In this document: piece by piece, positions 52,103 to 61,295 of the stretch
Position numbering within the stretch: position 1 is the stretch's first letter
Layout of the letters: each line of letters begins with the position of its first letter
Assembly (NCBI RefSeq): GCF_013390595.1
Contig: NZ_JACAWV010000007.1
Coordinates: 885,519 to 949,518, forward strand
Length of the DNA: 64,000 bases
DNA from: Rhizobium sp. RM
Lineage (GTDB): Bacteria > Pseudomonadota > Alphaproteobacteria > Rhizobiales > Rhizobiaceae
Direction: 5' to 3'
Translations under genes and position numbers: made by a program
The notes under the pieces: generated by a model
What the model saw: only the letters and a program-made list of their open reading frames with translations
What the model was told of the DNA's origin: nothing
Database searches by the model: none

Positions 52103-53263
52103 TCAGGCCCGGTCGAGATCGAGGGCTGGTGCGGAAAACTGTCGCGAGGCCAATCGAACGAACGGCCGCGACAACATGATCGGCAAGATCCACGCCTGAA
52201 GCCGCATGCCGAAATTGCTCTGCGGGATATAGTGGCCTCCGATCTTTCGGGAGACCGCCTGCATTTTCGTGACCAGTGGGCGTAACCGTGCCTCATAAGC
52301 GTCGAAGGCTGCTTCGTGCGGTTTGCGCGCCAGTTCCGCTGCCAGAATATAGGCGCCAGCCATGGCTGTCGATGTGCCCTGCCCGGCAAGAAATGTCAGG
52401 CACCAGGCGGCATCCCCCAGGAGAACGACGCGCCCCTTCGACCATTTTGGCACGTCGATCTGCGAGACCGTGTCGAAAAATGCATTGTCCCAATCGATCG
52501 AGGCCTCCAGGGCTGAGCAGACCGGCTCTGGCCAATGGCCAAAGTGCTCTCTCAGCACCTTCTGGCGTGCGTCCGCGTCCAGCCGGTCTGTCCTGTCGTC
52601 GCGCCAGCAAAACAACGTGGCCGCATGACCGTCACCGATATCGTAAAGCCCGCCCTGATGATCGACATCCATCATGCCGACAAAACTCGCCCCTAGCGGC
52701 TGGCCGACAGGCATGCGCCATGCGCTGGCACGATATCCGAGAGGGCGCAGAAAGTCTTCGTGCGGCCCGAAGACCAGGGCACGCAGGGCGCTACGATAAC
52801 CATCGGCGGCCACCACCAGATCAAAGCGTTCCCTGTCGCCACTGGAAAACGTGACATCGACACCAGCGCTGTCATCGGTGAGAGCACTGATCGTCGTCTC
52901 GTAGCGGATATCCACATTCGCTTCGATGTGGCGGGTAACGATGTCCTGGAAGGACTGCCGCATGATTGCCAGCATACGGCCACCCGATGCTTGTGCAAGT
53001 GTCCGATAATCGTAGGAGAACAGCGTCTTTCCGGCGGTATCGCGGTGCAATGCCGGACCAAGCGGCATGGCTTTCTCTTTGAAGTGCTCGACAAGCCCCA
53101 GGCGTTCGGCGACGTTCCAGCCGTTGACGTGCAGTCCGATCGAATAACCCGCAGCGCGGCCTTTTGCTGCTTTTTCAACAATGGTGCAATCGATGCCATG
53201 CTGCCTGAGGCAGGCAGCGAAGGTCAGGCCGGCGGGGCCGCCGCCGGCAATGAGAATACGCAT
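52103..53263 (-). CDS. FAD-dependent monooxygenase (PHBH/UbiH/TetX-like)
   Basis: 386-aa class A flavoprotein monooxygenase. The FAD motif ILIAGGGPAGLTFAACLRQHGIDCTIVEKA is at residues 3-32. The DG motif is VVAADGYRSALRAL (near 151) and the GD motif VVLLGDAAWCLTFLAGQGTSTAMAGA (near 290). The family hydroxylates phenolic rings or small aromatic and polyketide molecules. It is the last gene of a leftward MFS-TonB receptor-monooxygenase operon, 9 bp after the receptor stop. Inferred role: oxidative modification or breakdown of the imported siderophore to release iron, or conversion of a related phenolic. Confidence 0.9.
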   Translation of the reverse strand: MRILIAGGGPAGLTFAACLRQHGIDCTIVEKAAKGRAAGYSIGLHVNGWNVAERLGLVEHFKEKAMPLGPALHRDTAGKTLFSYDYRTLAQASGGRMLAIMRQSFQDIVTRHIEANVDIRYETTISALTDDSAGVDVTFSSGDRERFDLVVAADGYRSALRALVFGPHEDFLRPLGYRASAWRMPVGQPLGASFVGMMDVDHQGGLYDIGDGHAATLFCWRDDRTDRLDADARQKVLREHFGHWPEPVCSALEASIDWDNAFFDTVSQIDVPKWSKGRVVLLGDAAWCLTFLAGQGTSTAMAGAYILAAELARKPHEAAFDAYEARLRPLVTKMQAVSRKIGGHYIPQSNFGMRLQAWILPIMLSRPFVRLASRQFSAPALDLDRA

Positions 53264-53272
53264 CCGTTGCCC

Positions 53273-55273
53273 TCAAAATGTCATGCTGAGGCGACCACCG
53301 AACGTCCGCCCGTCGCCAAGCTGGTAAACGTTGCCGTAGGGGGCGACGTTGAAGCCGTAGGTCGTATAGGTCTTGTCGAACACATTGGTGACAAAGGCTT
53401 CGGCTGCGATGTTCTTGTCCAGCTCCCACTTGATGCCAAGATCGACAAGGCCATAGCCTTTCTGGCCAATCGTGTTGGTCTCGTCGAAATAGGTCTTGCT
53501 GACATAGCTGAGCGCCACGTAGGGAATGAGCGCTCCGGCATCATTGTCGAGGTCGAACCGGTAATCCAGCATGACATTGGCGGTGAATTCCGGCGCATAA
53601 GGCACGCGGTTGCCCGTCAGGTCGGTGCCCGGCGTAACGGGATTGCTGTAGTCCGTGAACTTGGAGTTGTTGTAGGCAGCGCCGAGCGTGATACCGAGTT
53701 CATCGGTGGGTTTGGCGCGCAGTTTGAGATCGACACCCTTGGCCGTGACTTCACCCACGTTCTGCAGATATTGCAGCGGCTGCACGCCGACGAACATCTG
53801 ATAGTCCTTCGTGACGTTGTAATAGGCCGAAAGCTGGCCTTCGAGAGTGCCTTCGTCGTTGCGATACTTAAGGCCGATCTCACCATTATAGGTGTTCTGG
53901 GGATCATAGGTATAGGCGATATTCGCGGTCGTCAGCGTGCGTGTGAAGCCCCCTGCCTTGAAGCCGGTGCTGAACAGGCCGTAGAGCCGCCACTCATCGG
54001 TCAGCCCGTAGCTCGCACCCAGCTTTGGCGAGATAGCGCTGAAATTGTCGCTGTCGTTGAGTGACAAGGTACCGGTCGCCTTTGCGGCAACCCGTTCATG
54101 GTCAAAGCGTAGGCCGGGCGTAATGTCGAGACGATCAGTGGCATGCCATGTCACATCTGCGAACACGGCGTAGGAATCGATCTTCTGCTGAGCGATCTGG
54201 CCGTAGCTCGGAATGGCGCGGGTAAAATCGAGGTGTTGGTAATAGAGACCGGCGACATAATCGACAGCATTGCCCTCATCGGGATTGGAGGCGATGCGAA
54301 GCTCCTGGCTCAATGTCCATTGCTTCTCCGGCGTGTAGGTGCCGAACACGGTGCGATCAAAATCGCTGTTCTGGTAGCCGGTCAGCGCCGTGACGGTTGC
54401 AGTGCCAAGATCGTAGCTGGCGTTGATGCCGAAATTCCAGGTATCGAGCGTATATTTCGATGGAACCGGCAAGGCGATCCTGTCTTCCAGCATCGATTCC
54501 ATGACGAAATACTCTTCGGTGGAGGTGACACGACCATGACCTGCTGACACCATAACGTCGAGCGGGCTGCCCTCCGGCGCGTAACGCAACCGCACTTGAC
54601 CGTTGAGATCGTTGCTTCCTCCGACCTCTTCTCCCGTCAGCATGGCGGTATACTGGTCCTTGTGGTGGAGGCCGGTCAAAGTGATATCGCTGAACAGGAC
54701 GCCGTCAACAAGCGGCAGGTTGCCATAGAAGGTACCACCGGCGCCCTCCGAATTGATATCGCCATCAAAACCGAACCGCATGTCATTGTCCGGCTTTCGC
54801 GTGGTGATGTTGATGACGCCGCCGATGGCGCCGCGACCGTACAGCGTACCTTGCGGACCATAGAGCAGTTCGACGCTTTCGAGATTGCCAGGCAGACTGC
54901 GCGAAAGGTTGAAGCTGTCCTGCGGCAGGCCATCGACATAGACCTGCGTGCTTGGATTATAGAAATCGAGCGAGGCCTGCCCACGGATTGTGAAGTTGGA
55001 ATAGGCGCGGCTGGACCGTGTGCGGATGTTCACGTCCGGGAACACCCTGTCGAGATCGGCAACGCTGTCGATGTTGCGGACGGACAGTTCATCGGCGCTG
55101 GCAAAATCGACCGTCGATGGCAGCAGGAAGTAATCCTCGCTGCGCTTGGTGGCTGTGATCACGATTGGGGCCAGCACCGTATCACTGGAAACCTCTTGTG
55201 CCACGGCCCCATTGGGCTGCGTGCTGGCGATGATGGCGAGGGCGGAGACGCCAAGGAGGCGATGACGCATCAT
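53273..55273 (-). CDS. TonB-dependent ferri-siderophore receptor
   Basis: 666-aa outer-membrane receptor from ATG 55273, which overlaps the MFS stop. A signal peptide ends GAVAQE. The TonB box region is APIVITATKR. The plug has RAYSNFTIRGQASLDFYNPSTQVYVDGLPQ and LYGPQGTLYGRGAIGGVINITTRKP. The C-terminus GNVYQLGDGRTFGGRLSMTF ends in Phe. There is no STN domain, so unlike the receptor at 11805 it is not a signal transducer. It is placed with RhtX/FptX-like MFS and AraC genes, as in the rhizobactin (RhtA) and pyochelin (FptA) systems. Confidence 0.93.
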   Translation of the reverse strand: MMRHRLLGVSALAIIASTQPNGAVAQEVSSDTVLAPIVITATKRSEDYFLLPSTVDFASADELSVRNIDSVADLDRVFPDVNIRTRSSRAYSNFTIRGQASLDFYNPSTQVYVDGLPQDSFNLSRSLPGNLESVELLYGPQGTLYGRGAIGGVINITTRKPDNDMRFGFDGDINSEGAGGTFYGNLPLVDGVLFSDITLTGLHHKDQYTAMLTGEEVGGSNDLNGQVRLRYAPEGSPLDVMVSAGHGRVTSTEEYFVMESMLEDRIALPVPSKYTLDTWNFGINASYDLGTATVTALTGYQNSDFDRTVFGTYTPEKQWTLSQELRIASNPDEGNAVDYVAGLYYQHLDFTRAIPSYGQIAQQKIDSYAVFADVTWHATDRLDITPGLRFDHERVAAKATGTLSLNDSDNFSAISPKLGASYGLTDEWRLYGLFSTGFKAGGFTRTLTTANIAYTYDPQNTYNGEIGLKYRNDEGTLEGQLSAYYNVTKDYQMFVGVQPLQYLQNVGEVTAKGVDLKLRAKPTDELGITLGAAYNNSKFTDYSNPVTPGTDLTGNRVPYAPEFTANVMLDYRFDLDNDAGALIPYVALSYVSKTYFDETNTIGQKGYGLVDLGIKWELDKNIAAEAFVTNVFDKTYTTYGFNVAPYGNVYQLGDGRTFGGRLSMTF

Positions 55274-56520
55274 GAGTGCGATACCTTTTCTGCGGATGGA
55301 AAGTGAGAAGACTTGCGGGCGGAGACCGGCAAAACCCAAGGGGCGATCAGGATCGCAGTCAGAATGAACAGAGCCGATGCCCCGAACAGCGTCCCATAGC
55401 CAAGCGATTTGCCGAGCAGGCCGGCGATCGACGATGCGGCAATGGCGATGATCGCATCGAGGCTTTGCAAAACGGCAAAATCAGTTGCGGTCCGCTCCGC
55501 GTCGCACCAATTCATCATCGCCGCATAAAGCGCGACGAAGGACATCGCGACAGCAGCCACCTGCGCCACCATGAGACCGGCGGCAACGCTCTGCGATACG
55601 GCGCTCCAGAATTCGAGTGAGGCGAGCGCGAAAAGAAGCAGGGCATTAAGGCTCGCGGCCACAAGGATCGCCCGGCGAATGCCGATTACCTGGACGACGA
55701 GTGCGGCAAGCGTCGATGCGACAAAACCTGCAATGGCTCCGCCGGCTCCGCGCAGCGTACCAATCATTTCCAGCGATAGGCCCTTATCCACGAGATAGGG
55801 GCCAGTCATCGCCGAACCCATGCGCAATCCGACCTGATAGACGGCAAGAAAGATCAGACCGGTCATCAGCCTGCGATTGGCAAAGGTCCCGCGCAGCAGC
55901 ATGCGTCGGGCTTTATCCACCGGCCTTTGCCGTGGTGCCGCGAGCCGTCTGGCCAACAGCACCGGAATGCTTAGCAGAGCCACAAAAACTGCCATGGCGG
56001 CCATCGAAACGGCCCAGCCGGCATGGCTGTAGACGATCAGCCACAAACCGCCACCGAGCAGGAAGCCGATATAGGCACCGGCTGTCGAGGCGCCGCTCGC
56101 CGCCCCGCGCGTCTCCTCGGTGGTGGCTCGGACGGCAAGCGAATCCGTTGCGATGTCCTGTGTGGCTGCAAGTGTCGCCATGACCAGCAAGACCGCCGCA
56201 AGCGGCATCAGATGCGTTTGGGGTGGAAACGCCGTGGCGATGAGGAAGCAGACGATGATGCCTGCCTGGCTAAACAATATCCACGCACGCTCACTGAAAA
56301 AGCGATCGACAAGCGGTGCCCACAGAAACTTGAGCGCCCACGGAAGAAAGAGAACGGCGAGAAATCCGATCTGGTCAAGCGGCATGCCTGCGTCACGCAG
56401 CACCACAGGCAACGCTGACTGCACCATGCTGCCGGTGACCGACTGGGCGGCATAAAGACCTGCCAGCAGGCCGAGAACGAGCCAGGCGCTGGATCGGGCG
56501 CTGGTTTGAAGGAAAGTCAT
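55270..56520 (-). CDS. MFS siderophore permease (RhtX/FptX/AmpG-like)
   Basis: 416-aa, 12-helix transporter from ATG 56520 (AGGGG 8 nt upstream). SVTGSMVQSALPVVLRDAGMPLDQIGFLAVLFLPWALKFLWAPLVDRFF is the pattern shared by RhtX (rhizobactin 1021 uptake), FptX (pyochelin uptake) and AmpG. The linkage to a TonB receptor and AraC regulator supports the RhtX/FptX role: single-component transport of a ferri-siderophore across the inner membrane. The locus also has a complete ABC importer, giving two parallel inner-membrane routes. Confidence 0.88.
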   Translation of the reverse strand: MTFLQTSARSSAWLVLGLLAGLYAAQSVTGSMVQSALPVVLRDAGMPLDQIGFLAVLFLPWALKFLWAPLVDRFFSERAWILFSQAGIIVCFLIATAFPPQTHLMPLAAVLLVMATLAATQDIATDSLAVRATTEETRGAASGASTAGAYIGFLLGGGLWLIVYSHAGWAVSMAAMAVFVALLSIPVLLARRLAAPRQRPVDKARRMLLRGTFANRRLMTGLIFLAVYQVGLRMGSAMTGPYLVDKGLSLEMIGTLRGAGGAIAGFVASTLAALVVQVIGIRRAILVAASLNALLLFALASLEFWSAVSQSVAAGLMVAQVAAVAMSFVALYAAMMNWCDAERTATDFAVLQSLDAIIAIAASSIAGLLGKSLGYGTLFGASALFILTAILIAPWVLPVSARKSSHFPSAEKVSHS

Positions 56521-56575
56521 GGACATTGCCCCTCGCAATGAAGTTCCCGACCTCCATAGATTGACGGCGTAAACT

Positions 56576-56590
56576 TGACTATTGTAATCA
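56576..56590. promoter_or_regulatory. Iron-responsive operator (RirA IRO-type box) in the MFS/AraC divergent promoter
   Basis: TGA-N9-TCA (TGACTATTGTAATCA), centred between the MFS start (56520) and the AraC start (56651). Minus-strand TACAAT at 56586-56581 within it is a plausible -10 for the MFS operon. One box could control both directions. Confidence 0.6.
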
Positions 56591-56650
56591 GGTTCAAGAC
56601 TGTCGCGATCCGGTCACTTTTTTGATCGGCAGCAAAAGTGGGGGCCGATC

Positions 56651-57643
56651 ATGAACTTGCGCGTAGAGCAGAGGGCTTTGGTCCAGTCAGATCAGGACGA
56701 TGTCGTTGTTTTAGGGCCGAACCCTACGGAAACGAGTTTTGCGACCACCTCGACGGATGGCGCCTACAAGATTCTCGGCGTCCGTCCCGGCTTGACGATT
56801 TCCGTGTTCGATATGGTGATCGGTGCTGACTTCGTCGGCCGTTTTGCAACAGAACCCTGCGTGGCCATTGATTTCCTGTTCGAGGCCGCAGGTCAGGGCT
56901 GGCTTCTGGATGCCGATGGCGAACGTCTCTCAAGCCTGCCGTACCGGCCCGGTCGCATCTACATCATGGCAGCCCCGGAAGGCGCCGTCGGGTTCTACGA
57001 CGTTCCGGTCGGAACGCGTTTCAAGGGTATGGACATTCGCATTGATACCGCCCTTTGGCAGAAGCTTGGCGCGGCAGATGTCCTATCCTCGCTCGATGAG
57101 CAGCATGCTTTGCATGTCGCATCCGGTAACGGGACATGGGTTGGTGTCCTGCCGGTTCCGCCGCAACTGCTGTCTGTTGCCCGCGCGCTTTTCGATAGCG
57201 CCATGGTGGAAAATGACGACCTTGCCTTCGAGGCACGCGCACTCGATATCATCAACGCCTCGATCAGTGCCATGCGCCATGCGCAGGTTGCGATAAAGAC
57301 GCCGCCACGTGATCGTCGGGCGCTCCAACGTGTCCGGGATTTGATGATCGCTGATCTTTCGCATCCCTGGTCGCTCGAGGACCTCGCCCGTGAAGTGGGG
57401 CTGACGCAAAAGCGGCTGAAAGCCGGTTTCAAGGTACTTTACGGTTTTTCCGTTTACGCGTTTCTGCAGGAACAGCGTCTGCTGGAAGCGCGTCGCATGA
57501 TTGAAACAGGTGCGATGTCAATCACCCAGGCGGCACTTGCTGTCGGCTACGGCAACCCCAGCCATTTCTCGCAGCTTTTTCTCAGACGTTTCGGTGTCCA
57601 ACCATCTCGCCTGCGCACGACCGGCGCGCAGCAAGACCTCTGA
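56651..57643 (+). CDS. AraC-family regulator (PchR/RhrA-like)
   Basis: 330-aa regulator. The C-terminal double helix-turn-helix is RVRDLMIADLSHPWSLEDLAREVGLTQKRLKAGFKVLYGFSVYAFLQEQRLLEARRMI and ITQAALAVGYGNPSHFSQLFLRRFGVQPSRLR (about residues 230-322). The N-terminal 200 residues form a ligand-sensing beta region like PchR, which binds its cognate ferri-siderophore. Its placement divergent from the MFS-receptor operon suggests that it activates that operon when the siderophore is present, on top of iron repression. Confidence 0.93.
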   Translation: MNLRVEQRALVQSDQDDVVVLGPNPTETSFATTSTDGAYKILGVRPGLTISVFDMVIGADFVGRFATEPCVAIDFLFEAAGQGWLLDADGERLSSLPYRPGRIYIMAAPEGAVGFYDVPVGTRFKGMDIRIDTALWQKLGAADVLSSLDEQHALHVASGNGTWVGVLPVPPQLLSVARALFDSAMVENDDLAFEARALDIINASISAMRHAQVAIKTPPRDRRALQRVRDLMIADLSHPWSLEDLAREVGLTQKRLKAGFKVLYGFSVYAFLQEQRLLEARRMIETGAMSITQAALAVGYGNPSHFSQLFLRRFGVQPSRLRTTGAQQDL

Positions 57644-57675
57644 ATTCACGATCGATGCTGCCTTTGCAGGCAAAA

Positions 57676-57701
57676 CGGCGAGGTTGCACACAACCTCGCC
57701 G
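57676..57701 (-). terminator. Rho-independent terminator of the blc operon
   Basis: 11-bp perfect stem CGGCGAGGTTG (57676-57686) / CAACCTCGCCG (57691-57701) with loop CACA. On the minus strand it is followed by TTTTG, so it should end the leftward blcABC transcript just after blcC (stop 57732). It also lies after the rightward AraC gene. Confidence 0.8.
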
Positions 57702-57731
57702 CATCAGATCTATGACTGGGCCGGATTTATC

Positions 57732-58523
57732 TTAAGCGTAAAATTCCGGAGCCTTTTTGAAGTTCGCCCATGCGTCCGGATCGTGGCCCGTGACAACGGT
57801 CGCATCATGCTTTTCGGCGTAGTTGCGGAGTTTTTGAACAGAGCGGACCGTATCAACGGTGGAGGCAAGAAAGCCCGGCAGGGCCTTTTCTTCCCAATGA
57901 TCCAGCGTGTAGGCAGCATCGATCGTCAGAAGCAGCGGTTTGCTGTCGGGCAGACGAACCAGGAATGACTGATGACCTGGTGCGTGACCGGGCGTGAAGA
58001 TTGTGGTCAGCGTGCCGTCGCCATAGACGTCGTAATAGTCGTCCTGCGTACCGTTGAGGAACTGCCACTTCAGGCCCGGCTTGTCGAAGTCCTTGCGGAT
58101 GTAACCGCCGCCGGCAAACCAGTCCGGTGTGAAGGCATATTCATATTCGGAGCGCTGCACGATGTGGGTCGCATTGGGGAAGCGACCGATCGCGCCGGTA
58201 TGGTCGAGATGCAGGTGGGACTGCACGACATATTTCACATCGGCCGGATCGAAACCGAGCGCCTTGATCTGGTCAACGCAGCCCATGTTCTTATCCAGAA
58301 CCGGCCAATAGACATCGCAGATACCGCCCCAGTGACCGCGCGGGTCGGTCGCGACTTCGATCGCGTTGCCACCGTCGATGACGGTGTGCCCATCGGGATG
58401 GGTAATCAGGAAAAATGGGACGGGAATCTCATAGTCCGCACCATTGCCCTGGTTCATCTTGATGTTGTGTACCTTGCATTTCAGGGTACCTGACTGAAGC
58501 ATGTAAAGTCTGATATCGGTCAC
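57732..58523 (-). CDS. blcC: BlcC (AttM) gamma-butyrolactone / N-acyl-homoserine lactone lactonase
   Basis: 263-aa metallo-beta-lactamase-fold hydrolase that opens gamma-butyrolactone to 4-hydroxybutyrate and can also open the lactone of acyl-homoserine lactones (quorum quenching). The zinc motif is SHLHLDHTG (H103, H105, D107, H108), with further ligands in TPGHAPGHQS and TIDAAY. The sequence start MTDIRLYMLQSGTLKCK and end NFKKAPEFYA match the A. tumefaciens protein as I know it. The start codon is GTG at 58523 with GGGAGG 7-8 nt upstream. It is third in the leftward blcABC operon. Confidence 0.95.
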   Translation of the reverse strand: MTDIRLYMLQSGTLKCKVHNIKMNQGNGADYEIPVPFFLITHPDGHTVIDGGNAIEVATDPRGHWGGICDVYWPVLDKNMGCVDQIKALGFDPADVKYVVQSHLHLDHTGAIGRFPNATHIVQRSEYEYAFTPDWFAGGGYIRKDFDKPGLKWQFLNGTQDDYYDVYGDGTLTTIFTPGHAPGHQSFLVRLPDSKPLLLTIDAAYTLDHWEEKALPGFLASTVDTVRSVQKLRNYAEKHDATVVTGHDPDAWANFKKAPEFYA

Positions 58524-58568
58524 TCGTTTTCCTCCCTTGGGACTGAAGATTTTGGTGTAAGAAATGGA

Positions 58569-59729
58569 TCAGAAAGCTTCGCGATAGAGCGCGAGCGCAT
58601 CCTCTTCGCGGACTTCGACCGGATTGTTGACCAGCAGGCGGCTCTGCTTCATGGCGTCGGAAGCAAGCATTGCCAGGGTGTTGTCCGTCACGCCGACATC
58701 ACGAAGGCGCCGCGGCGCACCGCTTTCATCCATCAGCTTTTCCATATGCTGGACAAAGGCGTCCGAACGGGTCGCCGTATCACCCTCGCCCGGCACGCCG
58801 AGCACATCGGCAAGCTCGGCATAAAGCGACGCCGCAGCCTTGGCGTTGAAACGCAGCACTGGTCCCAGCATCAGAGCGTTGGAAAGGCCATGCGGCACGT
58901 GATAGTGGCCACCCAGCGGATAAGCGAGCGCGTGAACGGCAGCCACCGGCGAATTTGCGAAAGCCTGGCCTGCCAATGTTGCCCCCAACAGCATGCCTTC
59001 ACGGGCCTTGCGATCGGTCCCATCCTTGCAGGCGGAGATCAGGTTTGCGCCAAGCAGGCGTAACGCCTCACGCGCCAAAGCATCTGATAGCGGGTTCTTC
59101 TTGTGTTTGCTGGTGTAAGCCTCAATCGCGTGCACCATGGCGTCGATACCGGTAGCCGCGGTATGAACCTGCGGTAGACCGACCGTCAGTTCCGCATCGA
59201 GAAGAACGAAATCGGCATAAAGCTGCGGAGAAACGACACCCATCTTGGTGGTTTCACCTGTGGTGATGATCGAGATGTTGGTCACTTCCGAACCGGTTCC
59301 AGCCGTGGTCGGCACCAACACCAGCGGCAGACGCGACCCCTTGACGTTGCCGATGCCGTACATGTCTGCAAGCGTCTGGTCGGACACCAGAAGAACCGCT
59401 ACCAGCTTGGCGATATCGAGCGAGGAGCCCCCACCAAGACCGATGACGATATCGACCCCGATCTGCTTGGCGGATTCGACGCAATCGGCAACGATATGCT
59501 CTGGCGGATCGGCCACTACCTTGTCGAAGATCGTGACGCTGAAACCGCTAGCGGTTAGAGCGTCGGCAATCGGCTTAATGAGGCCTGCCTTGATGAGGCC
59601 CGCATCGGTAATAAGAAGTGCCTTGCGCGCCTGGAACCTGCCGGAAAGAATCTCTCCGAGGCGCTGGGCACCCCCCCAGGCAACCTGCATAGAGGGAACG
59701 GTGCGGAATTCGAAAGGGTTGATGGTCAT
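58569..59729 (-). CDS. blcB: BlcB (AttL) iron-containing alcohol dehydrogenase, 4-hydroxybutyrate dehydrogenase
   Basis: 386-aa group III (iron-type) alcohol dehydrogenase from ATG 59729. It converts 4-hydroxybutyrate to succinic semialdehyde in the lactone pathway. IGLGGGSSLDIAKLVAVL is the NAD site and LPLVLVPTTAGTGSEVTNISI the family signature. Metal-ligand residues are in HGLSNALMLGPVLRFN and AVHALAYPLGGHYHVPHG. The longer frame to 59768 overlaps the blcA end closely and is not needed. It lies between blcA (20 bp upstream) and blcC (45 bp downstream). Confidence 0.94.
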   Translation of the reverse strand: MTINPFEFRTVPSMQVAWGGAQRLGEILSGRFQARKALLITDAGLIKAGLIKPIADALTASGFSVTIFDKVVADPPEHIVADCVESAKQIGVDIVIGLGGGSSLDIAKLVAVLLVSDQTLADMYGIGNVKGSRLPLVLVPTTAGTGSEVTNISIITTGETTKMGVVSPQLYADFVLLDAELTVGLPQVHTAATGIDAMVHAIEAYTSKHKKNPLSDALAREALRLLGANLISACKDGTDRKAREGMLLGATLAGQAFANSPVAAVHALAYPLGGHYHVPHGLSNALMLGPVLRFNAKAAASLYAELADVLGVPGEGDTATRSDAFVQHMEKLMDESGAPRRLRDVGVTDNTLAMLASDAMKQSRLLVNNPVEVREEDALALYREAF

Positions 59730-59749
59730 TTGATCCTCCCAGCGTGATC

Positions 59750-61204
59750 TCAGCCGATGGCCGAGCACAGGTATTTGATTTCAAGATATTCATCGATGCC
59801 GTAGTGCGAGCCTTCGCGGCCCAGCCCGGACTGCTTTACGCCACCGAACGGTGCGACTTCATTGGAGATGAGGCCGGTATTGTGGCCCACCATGCCGTAT
59901 TCGAGCGCTTCTGCGACACGCCATGTCCGGCGGACATTCTCGGTGTAGAAATAGGCCGCCAGACCAAACTCGGTGTCGTTCGCCATGGCAACGGCTTCTT
60001 CTTCCGTTTCAAACCGGAAAAGCGGGGCGACCGGTCCAAAGGTTTCCTCACGGGCAACCTTCATTGCCTGCGTTGCACCTGTCAGCACCGTGGGTTCGTA
60101 GAATGTCCCGCCAAGCGCATGGCGCTTTCCGCCGGTAACGACCTTCGCCCCTTTTCCAAGAGCGTCAGCAACATGATCCTCGACCTTCGCCACAGCGTCC
60201 TGATCGATCAGGGGCCCGATCAAAATACCGGGTTCGGTGCCTTCACCAACGGAGAGGCTCTCGACTCTTTTGGCCAGCTTTTCCGCAAAGGCATCGTACA
60301 CACCGGCCTGGACATAGATCCGGTTGGAGCACACACAGGTCTGTCCGGCATTGCGGTACTTCGATACGATCGCGCCCTCGACAGCAGCATCCAGATCGGC
60401 GTCATCGAAAACGATGAAGGGCGCGTTGCCGCCAAGTTCCAGTGAAAGCTTCTTGATCGTCGGGGCCGATTGCGCCATCAGCAGACGGCCGACTTCAGTC
60501 GATCCGGTAAAGGAGATCTTGCGCACCGTATCGCTTTCGGTGAAGACCTTGCCGATATCGCGTGCTGCACCCGTGACCACCTGAAAGACACCGGATGGAA
60601 TGCCTGCCTCTTCCGCCAGAACACCCAGAGCCAGTGCGGTCAGCGGCGTCTGCTCGGCCGGTTTGACGATCATCGTGCAGCCGGCGGCCAGAGCCGGGGC
60701 AGCCTTGCGCGTAATCATCGCAGCCGGAAAATTCCACGGCGTGATCGCGGCGCAAACTCCGATCGGTTGCTTCAGAATGGTAATGCGCTTGTCGGTGGTC
60801 GGCGCTGGAATAGTGTCGCCATAAACGCGCTTGGCTTCCTCCGCGAACCATTCCACGAAGGATGCGGCATAAAGCGCCTCGCCCTTTGCCTCCGCAAGCG
60901 GCTTCCCCTGCTCTGCGGTCATCAACGCACCGAGATCGTCAGCGTTTGCCACCATCAGATCAAACCAGCGGCGCAAGATTGCTGCGCGATCCTTGGCAGC
61001 GCGCCGGCTCCACTCGGAAAATGCCTTTCCGGCAGCCTCGACTGCGGCTTGGGTCTCTGCTGCCGAAAGCGAAGGGACATGCCCGATGATTTCCAGATTG
61101 GCGGGATTTTCAACGGCAATCGTTTTGCCATCGGTAGCTTTCAACCAGCGGCCGTCCACAAAACACGCATCACGCAACAGAGCAGCGTTTTTAAGCTTGA
61201 TCAT
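59750..61204 (-). CDS. blcA: BlcA (AttK) succinate-semialdehyde dehydrogenase
   Basis: 484-aa aldehyde dehydrogenase oxidising succinic semialdehyde to succinate, the last step that feeds the TCA cycle. ITPWNFPAAMITRKAAPALAAGCTMIVKPAEQTP, FTGSTEVGRLLMAQ, the base Glu in LELGGNAPFIVFDDADLD, and nucleophile Cys in NAGQTCVCSNRIYVQ are the GabD-type features. GGAGA lies upstream of ATG 61204. First gene of the operon, divergent from blcR with a perfect inverted repeat between them. Confidence 0.95.
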   Translation of the reverse strand: MIKLKNAALLRDACFVDGRWLKATDGKTIAVENPANLEIIGHVPSLSAAETQAAVEAAGKAFSEWSRRAAKDRAAILRRWFDLMVANADDLGALMTAEQGKPLAEAKGEALYAASFVEWFAEEAKRVYGDTIPAPTTDKRITILKQPIGVCAAITPWNFPAAMITRKAAPALAAGCTMIVKPAEQTPLTALALGVLAEEAGIPSGVFQVVTGAARDIGKVFTESDTVRKISFTGSTEVGRLLMAQSAPTIKKLSLELGGNAPFIVFDDADLDAAVEGAIVSKYRNAGQTCVCSNRIYVQAGVYDAFAEKLAKRVESLSVGEGTEPGILIGPLIDQDAVAKVEDHVADALGKGAKVVTGGKRHALGGTFYEPTVLTGATQAMKVAREETFGPVAPLFRFETEEEAVAMANDTEFGLAAYFYTENVRRTWRVAEALEYGMVGHNTGLISNEVAPFGGVKQSGLGREGSHYGIDEYLEIKYLCSAIG

Positions 61205-61221
61205 CTGTCTCTCCCACAGTA

Positions 61222-61241
61222 AAGTTCAACTAATTGAACTT
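61222..61241. promoter_or_regulatory. BlcR operator (perfect inverted repeat)
   Basis: AAGTTCAA-CTAA-TTGAACTT, 8-bp arms and 4-bp spacer, between blcA (start 61204) and blcR (start 61296). BlcR is known to bind inverted repeats in this promoter and to be released by succinic semialdehyde. A second, poorer dyad may lie at about 61241-61258, where TTGAAT and TGAACT elements recur. Confidence 0.8.
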
Positions 61242-61295
61242 GAATCAATACAATGAACTATGGGCCGAAGCACGCTGATGTGTCAAGGAGGTTGC

